NCBI RefSeq assembly: GCF_030867145.1
Contig: NC_134427.1
Location: forward strand, 14,965,001 to 15,029,000
Source of the DNA: Opisthocomus hoazin
Taxonomy: Eukaryota; Chordata; Aves; Opisthocomiformes; Opisthocomidae
Direction of reading: 5' to 3'
DNA: 64,000 nucleotides
Below are positions 38,599-51,687 of this stretch, piece by piece. The notes under the pieces were generated by a model, which saw nothing but the letters and a program-made list of their open reading frames with translations, made no database searches and was not told where the DNA came from. Position 1 is the stretch's first letter; each line of letters begins with the position of its first letter. A program made the position numbers and the translations under genes.

Positions 38599-41500
38599 TA
38601 TACAGCATGAAGGTAGCAATAAATGATCCGTTTGAAGCAAACTGGCTTGCTTTATTTAAGCAGTGAATCCAGCCCTCATTTTATAACATATTGCAGAATG
38701 CTTCATATCCAACGCTGGAAGTAATTTCTGATGCAAGCAGAAAGTTTGCTTTAAATGAGCAACAGATTTATGAGAGGCAAGGTTATTTGAAAGAGGGAAA
38801 AAATGGGCCAATAGCCTTGGGCATTAAGACTTTGTATGCTGGATCCCCGGTATCTGGTTTGTGTCTGAGAACTAGTCAGTAGGTTGCAGCGCTTTTGCTA
38901 TTAATGTTAGATTAAACCCAACTTGCCAGTCAGGGTCTTGTTAGGGGAAGGTAATAACTGTTCCAGATACTTACTGCTTTCAAGCTTTCTGATTCACCTG
39001 CTAGGCAGACGGTTCTCACAAGAATTGTAGAGCTCTGCTAAATATAGTCAACTATTCCCAGTGTTGCTGGCTGTTCTTTGGGGCTGGGACTATCGTGTAG
39101 ATGAATCACGACATCCTTCAGGCAGAGGGAGTAATCTCTACCCCACAATAATAAACCCCACTAAAACACAAGGACCACTGATGGGATTAGAGATGTCTTC
39201 CAGCACACATCAGGAAGCCTCAAAAGAGATCTTTGTACTTATACAGAATCAGCATGATGGGGCTTCTTTTTTGGATAAAGCTTTGAGATGACACAGCAAT
39301 TTCAGTAACTTCATCTAAGTTGTGATCCTGTTCTTAATGGCAAAGCCCCAAGGGATTCTGAAGAGATTAAAACAGTTCTTAAGGGGACGACAGGTAATTT
39401 TCCAACTATCTTACACCATGGATCAGTGTAATTGTTCCTAGCAAGTTCACCTTTCACATGCAGGACACACCTGGAAAGCCCACTGATTTCTTGCTCCAAA
39501 GCCACTCCAAAGAGGTACCTAGAGACTGGCGGTGGAAGCACAAATGCCTACACCTACCTTCATGGAAGCAGAGAGTTATCTGTTGTGCCATCAGGTTTTA
39601 AGCAGAATTCCCTATTGAAGTCAATATGTCATAAGGACAAAATTGCCTGTAGGACAAATTATAAAATTACAAACTAGACAGCTGTCCTACCATCGCCCAT
39701 AAAAGGAAACCATTTCTATGAAACTGCTATTTATTATTAATAATATAAAATATTTATAATGACACCAGATGTATGAAAATTGTCACAGAGAGAGTTTCCC
39801 CTCTTTGCTTTCTCATTGGCAATAAGCCCATTTTCACAAGCTATAAACAATAACAAAAATAACTCTATGGAGATAAGACAATAATAGGACTAAAGCTGAG
39901 CTTTCTGTGCAAGTCTACTACCACGTAGCTAAAAGACCTTTTTTGTTAGTTCAAGGCAGTAGACTGCATCAGCAGATTGGAGAGTTTCAGGGAAGAGGAG
40001 AAATCTGCTAAATTCCAACCCTTTAAAGACAACTGCAATAGGCCTGCAGGTTTCACCTGAAGCTGGAACAAACTGCTCACCCTAAAACAAACAAGGCTTT
40101 AGTTATCTGTTAATATTGCACAACTTTACCATTTTCTGATTAGACTATACATCCACAATGGTAAAAACTACACCGCACAAAAATTAATTCTCAGAAGAAT
40201 ACAGGGATAAGCAACATCCCAATTTGAATATTACTGATGGTTTTTCAGTTGTTATCCAAGTCACCAATATGATGCTTAAGTAGCAGTGTTTAAATGGTCT
40301 TTTGAATCTGACAAAATAGTCAGTGTTTTAGGATCTTGAGCTTGCCCAATTTGGAAAGTGATAGTATCAGATTCCCCCCTAGTTTTACTACTCGTTAAAC
40401 TGCTGTTCATGATGTGAGCTCACCTCATCCAGTTCCCCCCTGGCACTCACCACCTTCTGGCATCAGGCCAGATTGCCACCTTCACCCTTTCCAACAACAT
40501 ATTAATGCACATCCCCTAATTGCACCACTGCCTCCACACAACGACTGCACTCCTTGCAAAGCCACTTGGCAAGTTCAGATACATTGCCAGGAAAGGGAAT
40601 GGTGATTGCATTGCTTTCGTCTGTCATCTTCACCTGGGTGAGAAGTTCTGCAAGGCAGAAGCTGTGTCACACACTCCTTCCTGCTCTGGCACTCTAACTT
40701 CTTGGCGAACTAAATCAACACAACAAAAACAAGTGGTTTTTGCTGGGTTATCAAGCTGAACCAGCTCCCAGGAAACCAGAGGTGCACCAGCAGACGTGTG
40801 AGGGCAGAGCCAACCAGCTGTGAACAGCAGCAGGGAGGTGGGACCATCCCACCACTGGCAGGCAGCTCAGCCCCAGCAAAGCCTCCCCCTTGCAGCGGTT
40901 CGCACGGTGTCTGGCACAGCTGGGCTCTTCTCCAGCCAGAGTCTCCAGACCCAACCGAGAATGGGAGATTTGAAACACTGAAAATTTTCTAGTGAAAAAA
41001 CCACACAGCACCACTTAAACTAGAAACATACCTTTGCCATTTGAGTGAAACAATGCAAATCTGCTAATCCCAGTGGCTTTCACGCAGTCACACCAGCAGA
41101 GAACTTGATTTACTTTATGAAAAAGGTTAAAAAAAAAATAATTCCCATGACATTTCATTTCCCCTATTCATTCAATGATCAAATGCATGAAATGATTTTC
41201 TACCCCACAAGCTTGGGTTTCCATTTTAAAACTGATGGAATGACAGGGCATAACAGACGATGACAGCCTGTCATCTTTAAAGGATGTCTTGAACTCCACT
41301 TCTGGAGCTGGCAGGCTGCAGTGGCGTGCTTTGCCAATGTACAAGCTCAAGAAGCAGAGATGCCAGACCCTGAGATGACTGCACCGGGCTTTTAAAAGCA
41401 GTTATACTGTTCAGCCTCCAGTCAGCGATTGCTGTCTATGAAGATCTTTTTGCCTCGCTGGTGCTAAAGAGGGAGGTGCTGGTATCACACCAAATGGGCC

Positions 41501-42763
41501 AGGGTTACTAACCATGAGGTAGTAAATCATGAAAGTGCAAGCTGGCCACAAGAGTTCAGTTGCTGAGCGGCCTGAAGACTGCTTGGAGAGGAGAACTGAA
41601 GATAAGGACACTAGTCTTCAGCCTGATCCCAGTTCCAGTTCCAAATGCAACTATTGTTAATAATATACTGACAAAACTAAATACCAACCCTCAAATTCAT
41701 CTTCATTGTCCCGCCCATAACATTTCCAAGGCATAATCATTTCTTAAAACCAGCCATTCCTAGACTAATGCATTTTGCTGCTCCAACACAAGAGGTCTCC
41801 TGTGTTTGCAGCTCACAACAGGAACCCCACTGACCTAGTTTTATGTCTTGAAGTTTTCAGTTCAAATGACACAAAGTCATTTAATAATGCAGACATAACT
41901 TTACATTCCCCCTATACAACAGGTTCCCTGTGAATTTGTCTGTACAGATGGTAACCAACCTGGACTGAGAAAACACATGTCTCGGAGACTTTGTTTTATT
42001 CTTTCTTACGCTTGTCCTAAGCAAGGGGGAGGGAGGAATCAAAAGCCAAAGCGCAGAATCCAGCTGAAATTACGTCTTTGGCTCAGTTTTGAGCCATGCT
42101 CATGAGAAACCAGTGTTAGACAGCATAACCACCTTTACTCTCTTGTTTCAGTAGGAGATTTTTGGAGTGCAATGAGCTTGGTGAAGTCTTGTGGGTCTGG
42201 ACTGATGGCAGGCCTGTCACCCTTGGTTGCCATTACATTGAGAAAGGCTTATTCAAGCCTCATCTTGATATTGTTCATTACAATTATGCCATCCATTATA
42301 ATTGTTGTTAATATTCTACATTTTATAAATACTAGGTCTGGTTCGACTCTTACTAACTGGCTTAAATCACAATGTAGCTTGCAAGTGTAAAACTGGTGTG
42401 AGGGAAGGAGACAGGACTTGTGTAAGACGACTATCAAAATGCCTTAGCCTACGTTTCTTTAGGCAGAGGGGAAAAAAAAAAATCAGCTTAGCTGAGACAA
42501 GAATGCTGGGAAACAGCAATTTCTCCTTCATAAAGAGTTAGAGCACAGCTCTTAGGAGTGGAGCATTCAAATAAGAATCAGCATTTTAGCTGGAGACAAA
42601 TGCACTAATCACAGTCACGAACACAGCTGAACTAAATGTCTCAGCAAAACCAGTCAGTAATGGCATTAGTCATGATAAAGGCAACGAGTATTTTCAGGAT
42701 AGGACACGCTCAAAGAATACAAACAGAATCCTTTGTGCCTGCTTCTATGGAGGAACGATTCAG
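38599..42763. other. Intergenic, no gene recognised
   Basis: A further open frame at 38691-38882 (plus), preceded by TATTGCAG, is weaker than that at 38.34 kb. The rest is AT-rich with unsupported short frames. Confidence 0.5.
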
Positions 42764-42915
42764 AGTATGTATTTGAACAACTTGCTACTAAAATAGCAGC
42801 ACAGTTCAAGACATCCTTTAAAGAAATGTGTCTGGAAGAGAAAGAGCTGCTCCATAAATTGTTTTTTAATTGTCCAGATGACCAATTCCTCTACCACCGA
42901 GCAGAAGCAGTTTAG
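42764..42915 (+). other. Exon-like frame next to a poly(A) tract, unidentified
   Basis: After a possible acceptor GATTCAG at 42763 an open frame runs about 50 codons (reads Y-V-F-E-Q-L-A-T-K-I, later L-F-F-N-C-P-D-D) to TAG at 42913-42915. It has a balanced, protein-like composition but a weak pyrimidine tract, no identified donor and no recognised family. Three bases after the stop begins a run of 32 A. Low confidence; chance is quite possible. Confidence 0.2.
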
Positions 42916-42918
42916 CAG

Positions 42919-42950
<32 letters not shown>
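42919..42950 (+). repeat. Poly(A) homopolymer, 32 nt
   Basis: An uninterrupted run of 32 A. There is no AATAAA shortly before it and no obvious flanking target-site duplication, so it reads as a simple repeat rather than a retroposed tail. Confidence 0.95.
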
Positions 42951-42958
<8 letters not shown>

Positions 42959-45900
42959 CAATTACAGAAACAATAAGGGCTGTTTTTAAAGTAAAATGAA
43001 ACAAATAAAAAAATCTGTATTTTACCTTTAAGCATTCCTAAACTCACCCTTTATTAAAAAGTGACTGATCTATTCGATACTCTATGAAGTTGTAAGGACA
43101 TGACAAACAGGACTTTGAGCCTATTTGTAAAGTCATCTACGTTAAACACCTCTGCTTCACACACCGATCCTTTCTTCCAAGCACATTAGCTAGCACTGTG
43201 TGAAGAAAATGCCAATACAACTGAAGAGGTTATATAAAGATTTAGCAGTTTAGAATTCCTAGAAATCAGATTTTTTCTAAACTATGTATCACGTGGAAAT
43301 GTGCAACTTGCTATGTAAGAACAAATGATATTAAAGGGGTGATAATTTGCCTTAATGTTTAAAATTTGGAAGCACTACTTCCAATATGCTTCTAATATGA
43401 AAAAATAGACTATAGCAGCATTCCACCACTCTGGTCACATATTTCAGTGACTTACAGCTGCTGCTGATTAGCCATATCACAAGTCTTCATTTCAAATGCA
43501 AAATAAAATGTCTAGTGGTAGCCAATATCCCCCCGTTTATGATTTTCTCATGTTCTTTGATGTGTTACTGACCTCTAGTCGAGGAGCTCTGGAATTACAG
43601 GGCAGAGCCGCTCCCACACACGCAGATGACATCTGAAGAACCATTACAGAATCCTAACAAAGAAGTGACAAGCTGGAGGACTTTTGCCTCCTTTCAGCTG
43701 TGGTCATGAAGAACAGGCAATGCAAAGTGTAGGCAAGCACTATCTGTAAGGCAGATGGAAGGTTTGTATGAGTGTGTGAGATTTGATGTAGAAACATCAT
43801 GTGTTTACAGTTCCTAGTTTTTAGTTTTAATGTCTTGTGACTAATTTAAATCTCTCAAGGAAACTGAAAAGTTATTGACCTGCAATCAAGGATATGACAG
43901 ACTCCGAGAAATCCAGACCTGGCTATGGTTTCAAACTAAATGTGAGAGAGAAAGGGAGAGAGGCAAGACAGGTGTGGGAGCCTTATGAAGCCTAACGAGC
44001 ACAGAAATTCCATCCTGTGCTACCAAAACCTTTCCACGTAAATCCAATATATTCCTGAAAAGCAAACAACTGACCTTAAAGCACAGAGTGCTAAGATATT
44101 TTTTTTCTAGCAGAAATCTTACACATACTCAGTCACCCACTCGGGCGGGTCTCCCCAGCCCCCTGGCTTCCTTTGGCGGCCCTAGCACTGGGATGCACAT
44201 GCCACAAGTCTTCTGGCACCAGTTCAGCAAAGCATTTTAAATACATACTTTGCTTACACACTTAAGTGTTTTACTGAATACAAATGTACTTAAGTGCACA
44301 GCTTAGTGCTTTGCTAGGTCAGGGCCTATCTGTATTAAATAAAGGTAAGCGAAGATTAGCACTTATTTCTTTCACAAAGTGGATATTAAAACAATCCTTA
44401 GAGGAACCATCACTTACAATGGCAGTGAAAAATTCTGATCTCGTTTGCATGGGTTTACATCAGCAAGAACATCATTGCTTTAACAGAGTAACATGGAACA
44501 AACACAGAAGATACTCGAGGTATTTCTGCCAAGTATTATCTTGGAAAAGAGTAACTGCAGGCAAGAGTAACAGCTACAGAAACAAATAACCCTCAAAAGA
44601 AATGAAGGTTTGCAAATTCTTAAAATATGAAGACCCATTTAAAGCACACCCATCACAGCTTCCCTGTCCAGAATGTTATGCCTCCAAAATAAATAGCTTT
44701 AATCTGTGCTAATCTTATTTTAGCAAAGAAAAGCTAAAGCTGGTGACAAGAAAATGATTATACTATCGAGTTCAATAAACCAGTCTATTTCTTTTTAACA
44801 TCCCTGACCTTGATTTTGTTTAGTAAAACAAGGTATCCAAGTTTTCCAGCAGAGCAGATAAAGGAAAAAGATGAATATCCCACAGCTGCATGTAATGAGG
44901 GCTCCCTAACTAATGGGTCACATCCTTCTTGCCGTGAAATATTTGAAAGGGCTCAAGTAAAGAGAATCATTTCCTTCAGCACAAGATCAAACTTCACTTT
45001 GAAAATAGGAAAACGTGGGAAGTATTAGGCCAGGCTGTAGGTTCAATCAAGGATAGATATTATACACTTCATTCCTGCCAAGATTTGTCTTCTAGGAATT
45101 GTATCCTAATTCTATTACCAGGAAAATATTTCAGAAAAGGCTCTGTTCTTTAAAGCTGGAACAGCAGAGACGGAGATCAAAACAAACTTTCTCCAGGCAC
45201 GTGATTAATACTTGCCCTTTTATTAGGCAATTTGTTGGGAGAAACAAACCCTGCTTAAAATCCGCTGCAGCTCTCCGGCCAGGGGAAGCCACGGGGGCAG
45301 GAGGAGAGGGAGCAGCGTCCTGCCCACAGCAGGGTCGGGCGAGCTGCCGGGCAGCACAGCAAAGCCTGACGGCAGAGGGGGAGAGGGGAAGTGGGAGAGA
45401 AAGCTGCTGCTCCATTTTTCAGCAGAGAATTACCACTAGCCTTTTCCAGTTGGGCACCTGTTCTTCAGGGCAGCGTCTCCTCGATGCAGCTACTTCACCT
45501 CATCTGCAGGCCACATTCCGAAAGCTCTGGGAAAGCAGAAACAGCCTTGGGTTGAAAGCACTGGATAAGGAATCAACGTCCTTTTAGATCCTTATCTGCT
45601 CACAGGTCTTGTCCGACCTTGACTGAAAATTTCAGGTCTGCAGGCTGGAGTGTCCGGTCTGTAAAACTGCAGTAATCTTCCCCAGCGGGCCCCTCTCGTT
45701 CAGCCTGAGCCTTGGGGCACAGACACCGCTCTCTTTCCAGAGCACTGCAAGCAGAAACAGCCTAAATCCAGCTCCAGCCTTCAACACTGTGCTAATGTGA
45801 ATAATTATTTCTGAAGCCAGGTTAGAATCAGCATTTTTTAATACCACGAGAAGCTGCATGAATTGGGATTTCCTCATCACTTTCTTTTTGCCAATAATTT

Positions 45901-48900
45901 AAAGTTTTCCCGCAAGATAAAAATTACAAAAAATTCTGGTTTAAAAGCTTGAATTGACACTCGTGAAATGAGCCTTTTCATTTTGACAAAGGTGAACACT
46001 GTCCTTCTATGGGGTCACAATTTTTTGTTTTGACTTTATTATTTTCACAAAGTAATTGCATTCTCATTTGTTATAATACCCTTTTATACTATGTCAAAAT
46101 TATGCAATAAAATAAAAATTGAAATAAAACTGAAGCGAAGGTCCCTGATCTTATCAAAGCAAAACTTTTCAATAAAACTGTCACCAAAGCACTATCTCTA
46201 CATAAGACAGTTTGATTTCATCAAATAAACATTTCCCTGAAAGAAATAAGACTGCAGTCCCGTGATACTCAGCCAGCTCTTCTGATCTCCACAGGAGGTG
46301 CGTAAGCAAGACTTTGTTCATGACACTTGCAGCGACACTTGCAGCCCACCACAGCCCTGCAGCACGACCGGACTCTGACTGCATCCGTACCCACTTCACC
46401 GAGCAGCTTCAGCGGGCTGCCCGAGAGGGATCGAGCCCAGAGGGCTGCGGAACAGTCAGTGCAGGCTGGCCACGGCGCACATTCAGAAAACGAGGAGTAT
46501 GTAACCTACAGGTAACTGCTCTTCAGTTAGACAGTGAGGAGTAAACGGGGAATCTTTAGCACAAGTGTATAATGTACCAGATTAAAGGCTCTGATGCTAC
46601 TATGGCATCAGGATCAAAAGAAAAGAGCAAGGGTTTTGAATACATGGATAATGCCAAATTGAGTATATCTGGGACAAAATCACAAGACACTGTCCAGAGG
46701 CAGATTTTCAAAAGTGCTTCAGAGATAAATTCAAAGAGCTTGTGCAGTCAATCACAACATGTACAAAGCTTACAAATTTTATATCTAAAACACAGGCACA
46801 GACTGGAGGAGAAACGGGAAGATCTGAGTACACCTAGATGTCTGCAGTGCAAAAACACAGAGATACAAAATATTTCCCTTTCCAGTTTTGCTCTCTTTAG
46901 ATTTCTGTTCTGTCTTCTTGCTGGATCCTAATCTTTCAGATCATGACTTTATATCCGATTTCACTGTTCATTACATCTTACTGTTCCTTTCCTCTCTGCT
47001 GCTTCAAGTCTATTATCCCCACTCCATGTCCAACTGCACCTACAGGAGTACCACTAACTTCTCCATTTCCTCCTGATTACTCAAAGCTCCATTACAGTTG
47101 GGGCCTTCACACACTGCTCGATAAAAGTGTTCTTCTACTACTCAGCATTGAGCCAAGCGTTAAAGATAGAGGGCAAAAGGCTCTTTCTGCTGCTTCATAT
47201 GGTGGATCTTGACATCGGTAGTCTATCTTCTTTCACAAGCAGAACTCCCACAGATTTAAAAGGAGATCTGTGCATGTAGGCAGAGGAGAATATTGGAGTC
47301 AAGATCCACCCATGCAGATCTGAAGATAATTTTCATTAGCTAGGAAGTCAAACACAGAGGCATAAAAAGTTTTGACACAGAGTCATCTTAACTTGGCTGG
47401 GAGTTTCTGATGTGAAGAAGGTCTATAGCCTAGAAAACTGTAAAGTGATGGAAACCCTAGTTACCAAGAGGGTAATTTCATCCTTTATGTAGCATTTCAT
47501 ATTTGAATGCTAAATAACCACTAGAGATAAAAAAAAGAATTCCACATTCAAGAAAGGATCTCAGCTGCAGCCACCGCACTTCCCAAATATAGTCTGAGAC
47601 TCTGTCTTAAACGTCTGCAATGCAAGCTGAGCACAGTGCCCTGCAAAAGCTGGCTCTTGACCATGACATGATGGCCATTTTGCCAGTGGTGACACCCCTG
47701 CCTGTCAGAGAAAATATACGTTAACACCAGGAATTAAGAAACATCCCTGACAGAAGCATCATGTCTACCCACCACCCCTGACGTTGTGGAACCCTCGTTC
47801 CAGCAGGGGACTCCACTTGACCAATGCAACACAGCAGCAAGACACTAATACATAATTAACATCCAGCAGCGATTAATTCAGTAACATCTGACCAACTACC
47901 AGGCCACTCAGCTGCCTTTGCCCGTCTCCCCACGCAAGACCATTTGCAGCTCGCAGACAGCTATGAATTCAAAACGCACCCCATTTCTCCCGGCGAGCAC
48001 AGAGCCAGGCCAAAGGGGGATTCCAATCCGCTGCACCGTGCGGTACGCAGCCGCAGCATCGCCACACGCTCCACTGTGCACAGCACGCCTGAAATTAGAC
48101 CCAACTCCTTCCTTGGCAAACAGCATGCTGTAAACATTCAAGTCAAATGTTAAAGTGCCCCCAAATACAGAGGTGTCTCCATTTTTTAAAGATTCCTGTT
48201 ACTTCTTTGTACATTGCCTATGTTTTACTTTGATTTTAAAACTTCAGTTTTAGGATGTTGCACGTCTGTACACTAGAAACAATGTCATGACTTATGACTG
48301 ACTGACGTACAGCTGTTTAGGGACCAAAATTTTAATTCCATTGCTTAATCACTCCTGTACATTAACTTATTAACAGAGACCTGTTTATTGACTCCGCTTT
48401 CTGCCAAGTGCTTACGACGGCTACTCCGGGGTCCCCAGTGGAATCTCTCCATACGTGTACCACAGGTAACAGTTCCTGCTGACGCAGCAGCACGCTGTTC
48501 TTCCAGCTGTTCCGGTGCCATCCTGAGAAACAGGGTCAGCACTGGCATCTCATTTATTTCCTGATGCTTGGCTTGCATCCTCTTCCCTCTAGGGAGAGTG
48601 CTGCTCACAAGAGCACTTTACTTTCATTGCTCCTGTTAAACTCTTTTGTTCTTCAGCGGAGGCTGCTCAGCCTAGCAAAGCCCACAGCTCAGGCTCTCCC
48701 GGAGAAGCAGCATTTTGGGTTTTTTGAAGAAATGTGCCTTCTCCCTTTGTCCCTGCTGCTTGTGCATTTCACTCAACCAACTCCGTAACAGAACTAACTC
48801 ACACAGCACTTGCAGGAGCAAAGCGGCTTTTAGTGCTATGCCGCACTTGTCCTCCAGTGCTGTGCCTCAACTCGGCAGGAGGAAACTGCGCACTCGGTGG

Positions 48901-50645
48901 ACGGCGGTCCTGCTCAGCGACCTGTGCGATTATTCAAAAACGTCCTTGCCTTGAGCACGTGGATACCCCTCTTGATTCACTGGCTGTCAGAGACAATTCT
49001 GTTTCATGTCCCCCCAAAAGATTACTGGATTTTGATTAAGAAAGGTCAAGGGCAGCTTTTCCTTCCAATATAAGCAGAATGACTTGAGGAAAAACATACT
49101 CATCACCTAGCACTAGGACTTCCGTCTCCACTTGAAAAATTAAATTGCCTGAAGTGATGGGAAGCTTAGGGCAGGGAATGTACAAGAATATTTTCATGCA
49201 AATAAATTCCTAAATAACTTACCTACATGCTATAATTTTAAGTGCCCCAAAAAAGACTGGGGTTTTTTTTGCAGGTGTTTTAGCAGGAGAACAAAACAGA
49301 AAGCTCAGGTAGCCACGTCTAAGATAATACCCATTTGCCCGACCAATTTTAGATGTCTGTTGTATTACTGACCTAGCATACCAGAGATTTAGATTAATCC
49401 TTAACGCTTCAATACATTCCCCCCAAAATAACTTTCCCAATATTGATTTTCCTTTGAAGGAAATTAGCTCTAGTTGCAGATTCCAAATACCTGCCTGGCA
49501 CCATTCTCAATAAAACACACCTTCAACCAGTGTGAAATTGGTATAGCTATATTGAATTTGCTACGTGCAACTGCAGTATTTCACACCAGCTGAGGATCTA
49601 AGTATACATGCATAAGTGAGGGAAAAATATGTTTTCATCAGGAATAATGCCGCTGCAGAACACACAGCATCTTGGGCTGAGTAAAACAAATGACAAGTTC
49701 GTAAGAAATATAATCTTCTAATTGAGTTCAAGGCACTAAATAACCGCTGTCTTCTAACAGAGAATCAGATTCATGGTGGGTGTCTCTACATTAACTAGGA
49801 ATAAGACTGTCGCATGGATTTTAATGAAATAAAGTTATGTCTGTGGCTTCTCTAGGATATTAAAGTCAATTTATCTGAAAACGACAAGCAGTGGCTGGCT
49901 TTTTCTTTCCATAGGAATTGGAGCAGTCCGTTGAGAAAGGTAGCAGGAGTTAGCACTGTATGAAGAAGCTCTTATCTGTTAAGGTACAAATTCCGAGAGC
50001 CTTGATTACCAAGATGGAATTGCAGAAATCCAGTAGGCTGATAGAACACAACACAAATTACTGCCATCACGCTACAGCACAGTGTACCTTGTGGCTGTGA
50101 GTATACAGTACAGACAACACTTAAAATGCTCAGCAAAAACATTTTCCTCAAGCTACAAGCTCTACAAGCTCCCAAATGTATTTACCTTACTGCATTTGGC
50201 CATATGGAAATTTACTTACTGGCATAGCTTGGGACAACTAATGCTCCACATCCTGTATCGCTAAACACCACACTAAAGCTTAAAACTAAGTGGGAGGCTT
50301 TTAGCCATCCTAGCTCAAAACCAAGACTGCCAAGCCCCACTTAGCACCTCAGAATGCAAACATCCAAGTTTCTGTCACTGGATGTGACAGCCCCCAAGAG
50401 CACTGAGCAGTTCAGCAACTACAGCAACCAGCAAGCTACAACAGCTAAAGGTTTCCATCTCTCCACCTGTGCAGCCTCATTGGACCAATCCTCATGAAAA
50501 ACCACACAAGAGCACACTGATGTTACTGAAATAAGACTAAGGGTTTAAGGTGTTTCAGCGATGAAAGCACTCATTTCATTCACATTAAGTAAAAATTCGG
50601 ATCCCCTCCTGCATGATAAGAAGCATGACTCTCCAAATTAAATCT
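42951..50645. other. Intergenic, no gene recognised
   Basis: Includes the palindromic repeat at 44.2 kb and a modest GC-rich patch at 45.27-45.40 kb. The 119-162-codon plus-strand frames at 45099-45587 and 46572-46931 have no recognised domain. Nothing resembling AFF2 exons was found. Confidence 0.5.
44221..44327. repeat. Degenerate palindromic amniote repeat
   Basis: Begins AGTTCAGCAAAGCATTTTAA and ends TTAGTGCTTTGCTAGGTCAG, so the two ends are near inverted copies around AGCAAAGCA and TGCTTTGCT, with further CACTTAAGTG and TACTTAAGTGCA palindromic blocks inside. It resembles a known family of palindromic elements in reptile and bird genomes. The transposon class is not determined here. Confidence 0.45.
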
Positions 50646-51199
50646 TTTATTTAAAACCATTAAATTTTGAACGAAATACACGAAGTTTCTCTTTGAGCTC
50701 TAGTCAGAGCCAAGGCTGATGACAGGAGACAGTTCAGTCCTTCACGAATATCAAATGTCTCCTTGACCACTCCAGCCCCAGGTCTCCTAGGTAAAGCGGA
50801 CAGGACCTGTTTGCTGACACATTCCCTGCGCAGCCTGCCAAACACAGCAGTTTGTCTTTTCCCACCTTTCACACCACCAGTTTCAGCACAGATGAATTTT
50901 AATCCTTCAGTCACTAGAGAACAGAAGACCAGAGATGTTTCGCAGTACAGGCCTGCATACCCTGTGTGGCCTTTTCAGAAGTGTTGTGAGCTTGTGTTAG
51001 AAAACACAGCTGGAGAAGTTCACTCTGACTACTTCAGTGTAGTAAGTGGTGTAACAAGACAAACATAATAGCTACTTGTTTTGATACAAACAGGATTTTA
51101 ATTAAATCCAAGTGTTTTCTGTACAACAGAAAGATTTAATACAAAAAGAAGGAAGTGTTACTTCAGCTGCAGGAACACGCACAAAGAAGTTTCTGAACC
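50646..51199 (-). terminator. IDS: Candidate IDS 3' UTR and polyadenylation signals
   Basis: On the minus strand after the stop there are two ATTAAA variants, at 51140-51135 and 51102-51097, about 60 and 100 nt downstream, and a canonical AATAAA at 50651-50646, about 550 nt downstream. Which of them is used cannot be decided from sequence. The plus strand in this region has open frames, but they look like chance. Confidence 0.45.
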
Positions 51200-51687
51200 C
51201 TAATGCTTCAGGAAGCCAAGAATTTTTTTGAAAAAATAACTATGTGAGGTATTGTTATAGATGTTATAATCCTGGTTTGGATCGGTCTCCACCATGTACA
51301 ACTCTCCTGCATGGACATCCTCAAAGTCAGCACTGAAGTTGTTAGGATGAAACCGAACCCACAGAGTATACCTGTAGTCAATCGCACGCATGGAATAGCC
51401 CATGATTCTGATGTCTTTCAGCTTCGGCTTGTCAGAGTTCCACTGAGGAGTGTCTGCAGGCCGGGGATATTGGCTGAGAGCAACAGGTTCTTCAATAAAA
51501 CACCTGTAAGTGTCATCACACCCCTCCTTCTCTTCAGCGGCATTAAAATACCGGACAATGCTTGCCCCCTCAGTGCACACTGCAACATGAAACGAAGTCT
51601 CTGGGCACACAGGAGGAACCTGTAGGCCAGCAAGCTCAGCAAGCGTTGAAAACAGAGACACAAGCTCAACCACTTTTTTGCTTCGCC
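51200..51687 (-). CDS. IDS: IDS exon 9: C-terminal domain and stop
   Basis: The acceptor is TTCTTCTAG. The exon codes for 161 residues after a split Gly codon and ends in TAG at 51202-51200. It holds [27 protein letters not shown] and H-A-G-E-L-Y, the conserved C-terminal sulfatase subdomain. It is 15 nt longer than human exon 9 (488 against 473), partly from a longer variable insert before S-Q-Y-P-R-P and a lysine-rich tail. Sequons are N-F-S at 513 and overlapping N-N-T and N-T-S at 541-542. Confidence 0.97.

Noticed and set aside
42919-42950. Poly(A) tail of a processed pseudogene
   Set aside because: No poly(A) signal upstream, no target-site duplication seen, and the stop codon lies only three bases before the run.
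1-51000. AFF2 (the mammalian neighbour of IDS) exons on the plus strand
   Set aside because: I looked for its conserved C-terminal homology domain in the open frames and saw nothing similar.
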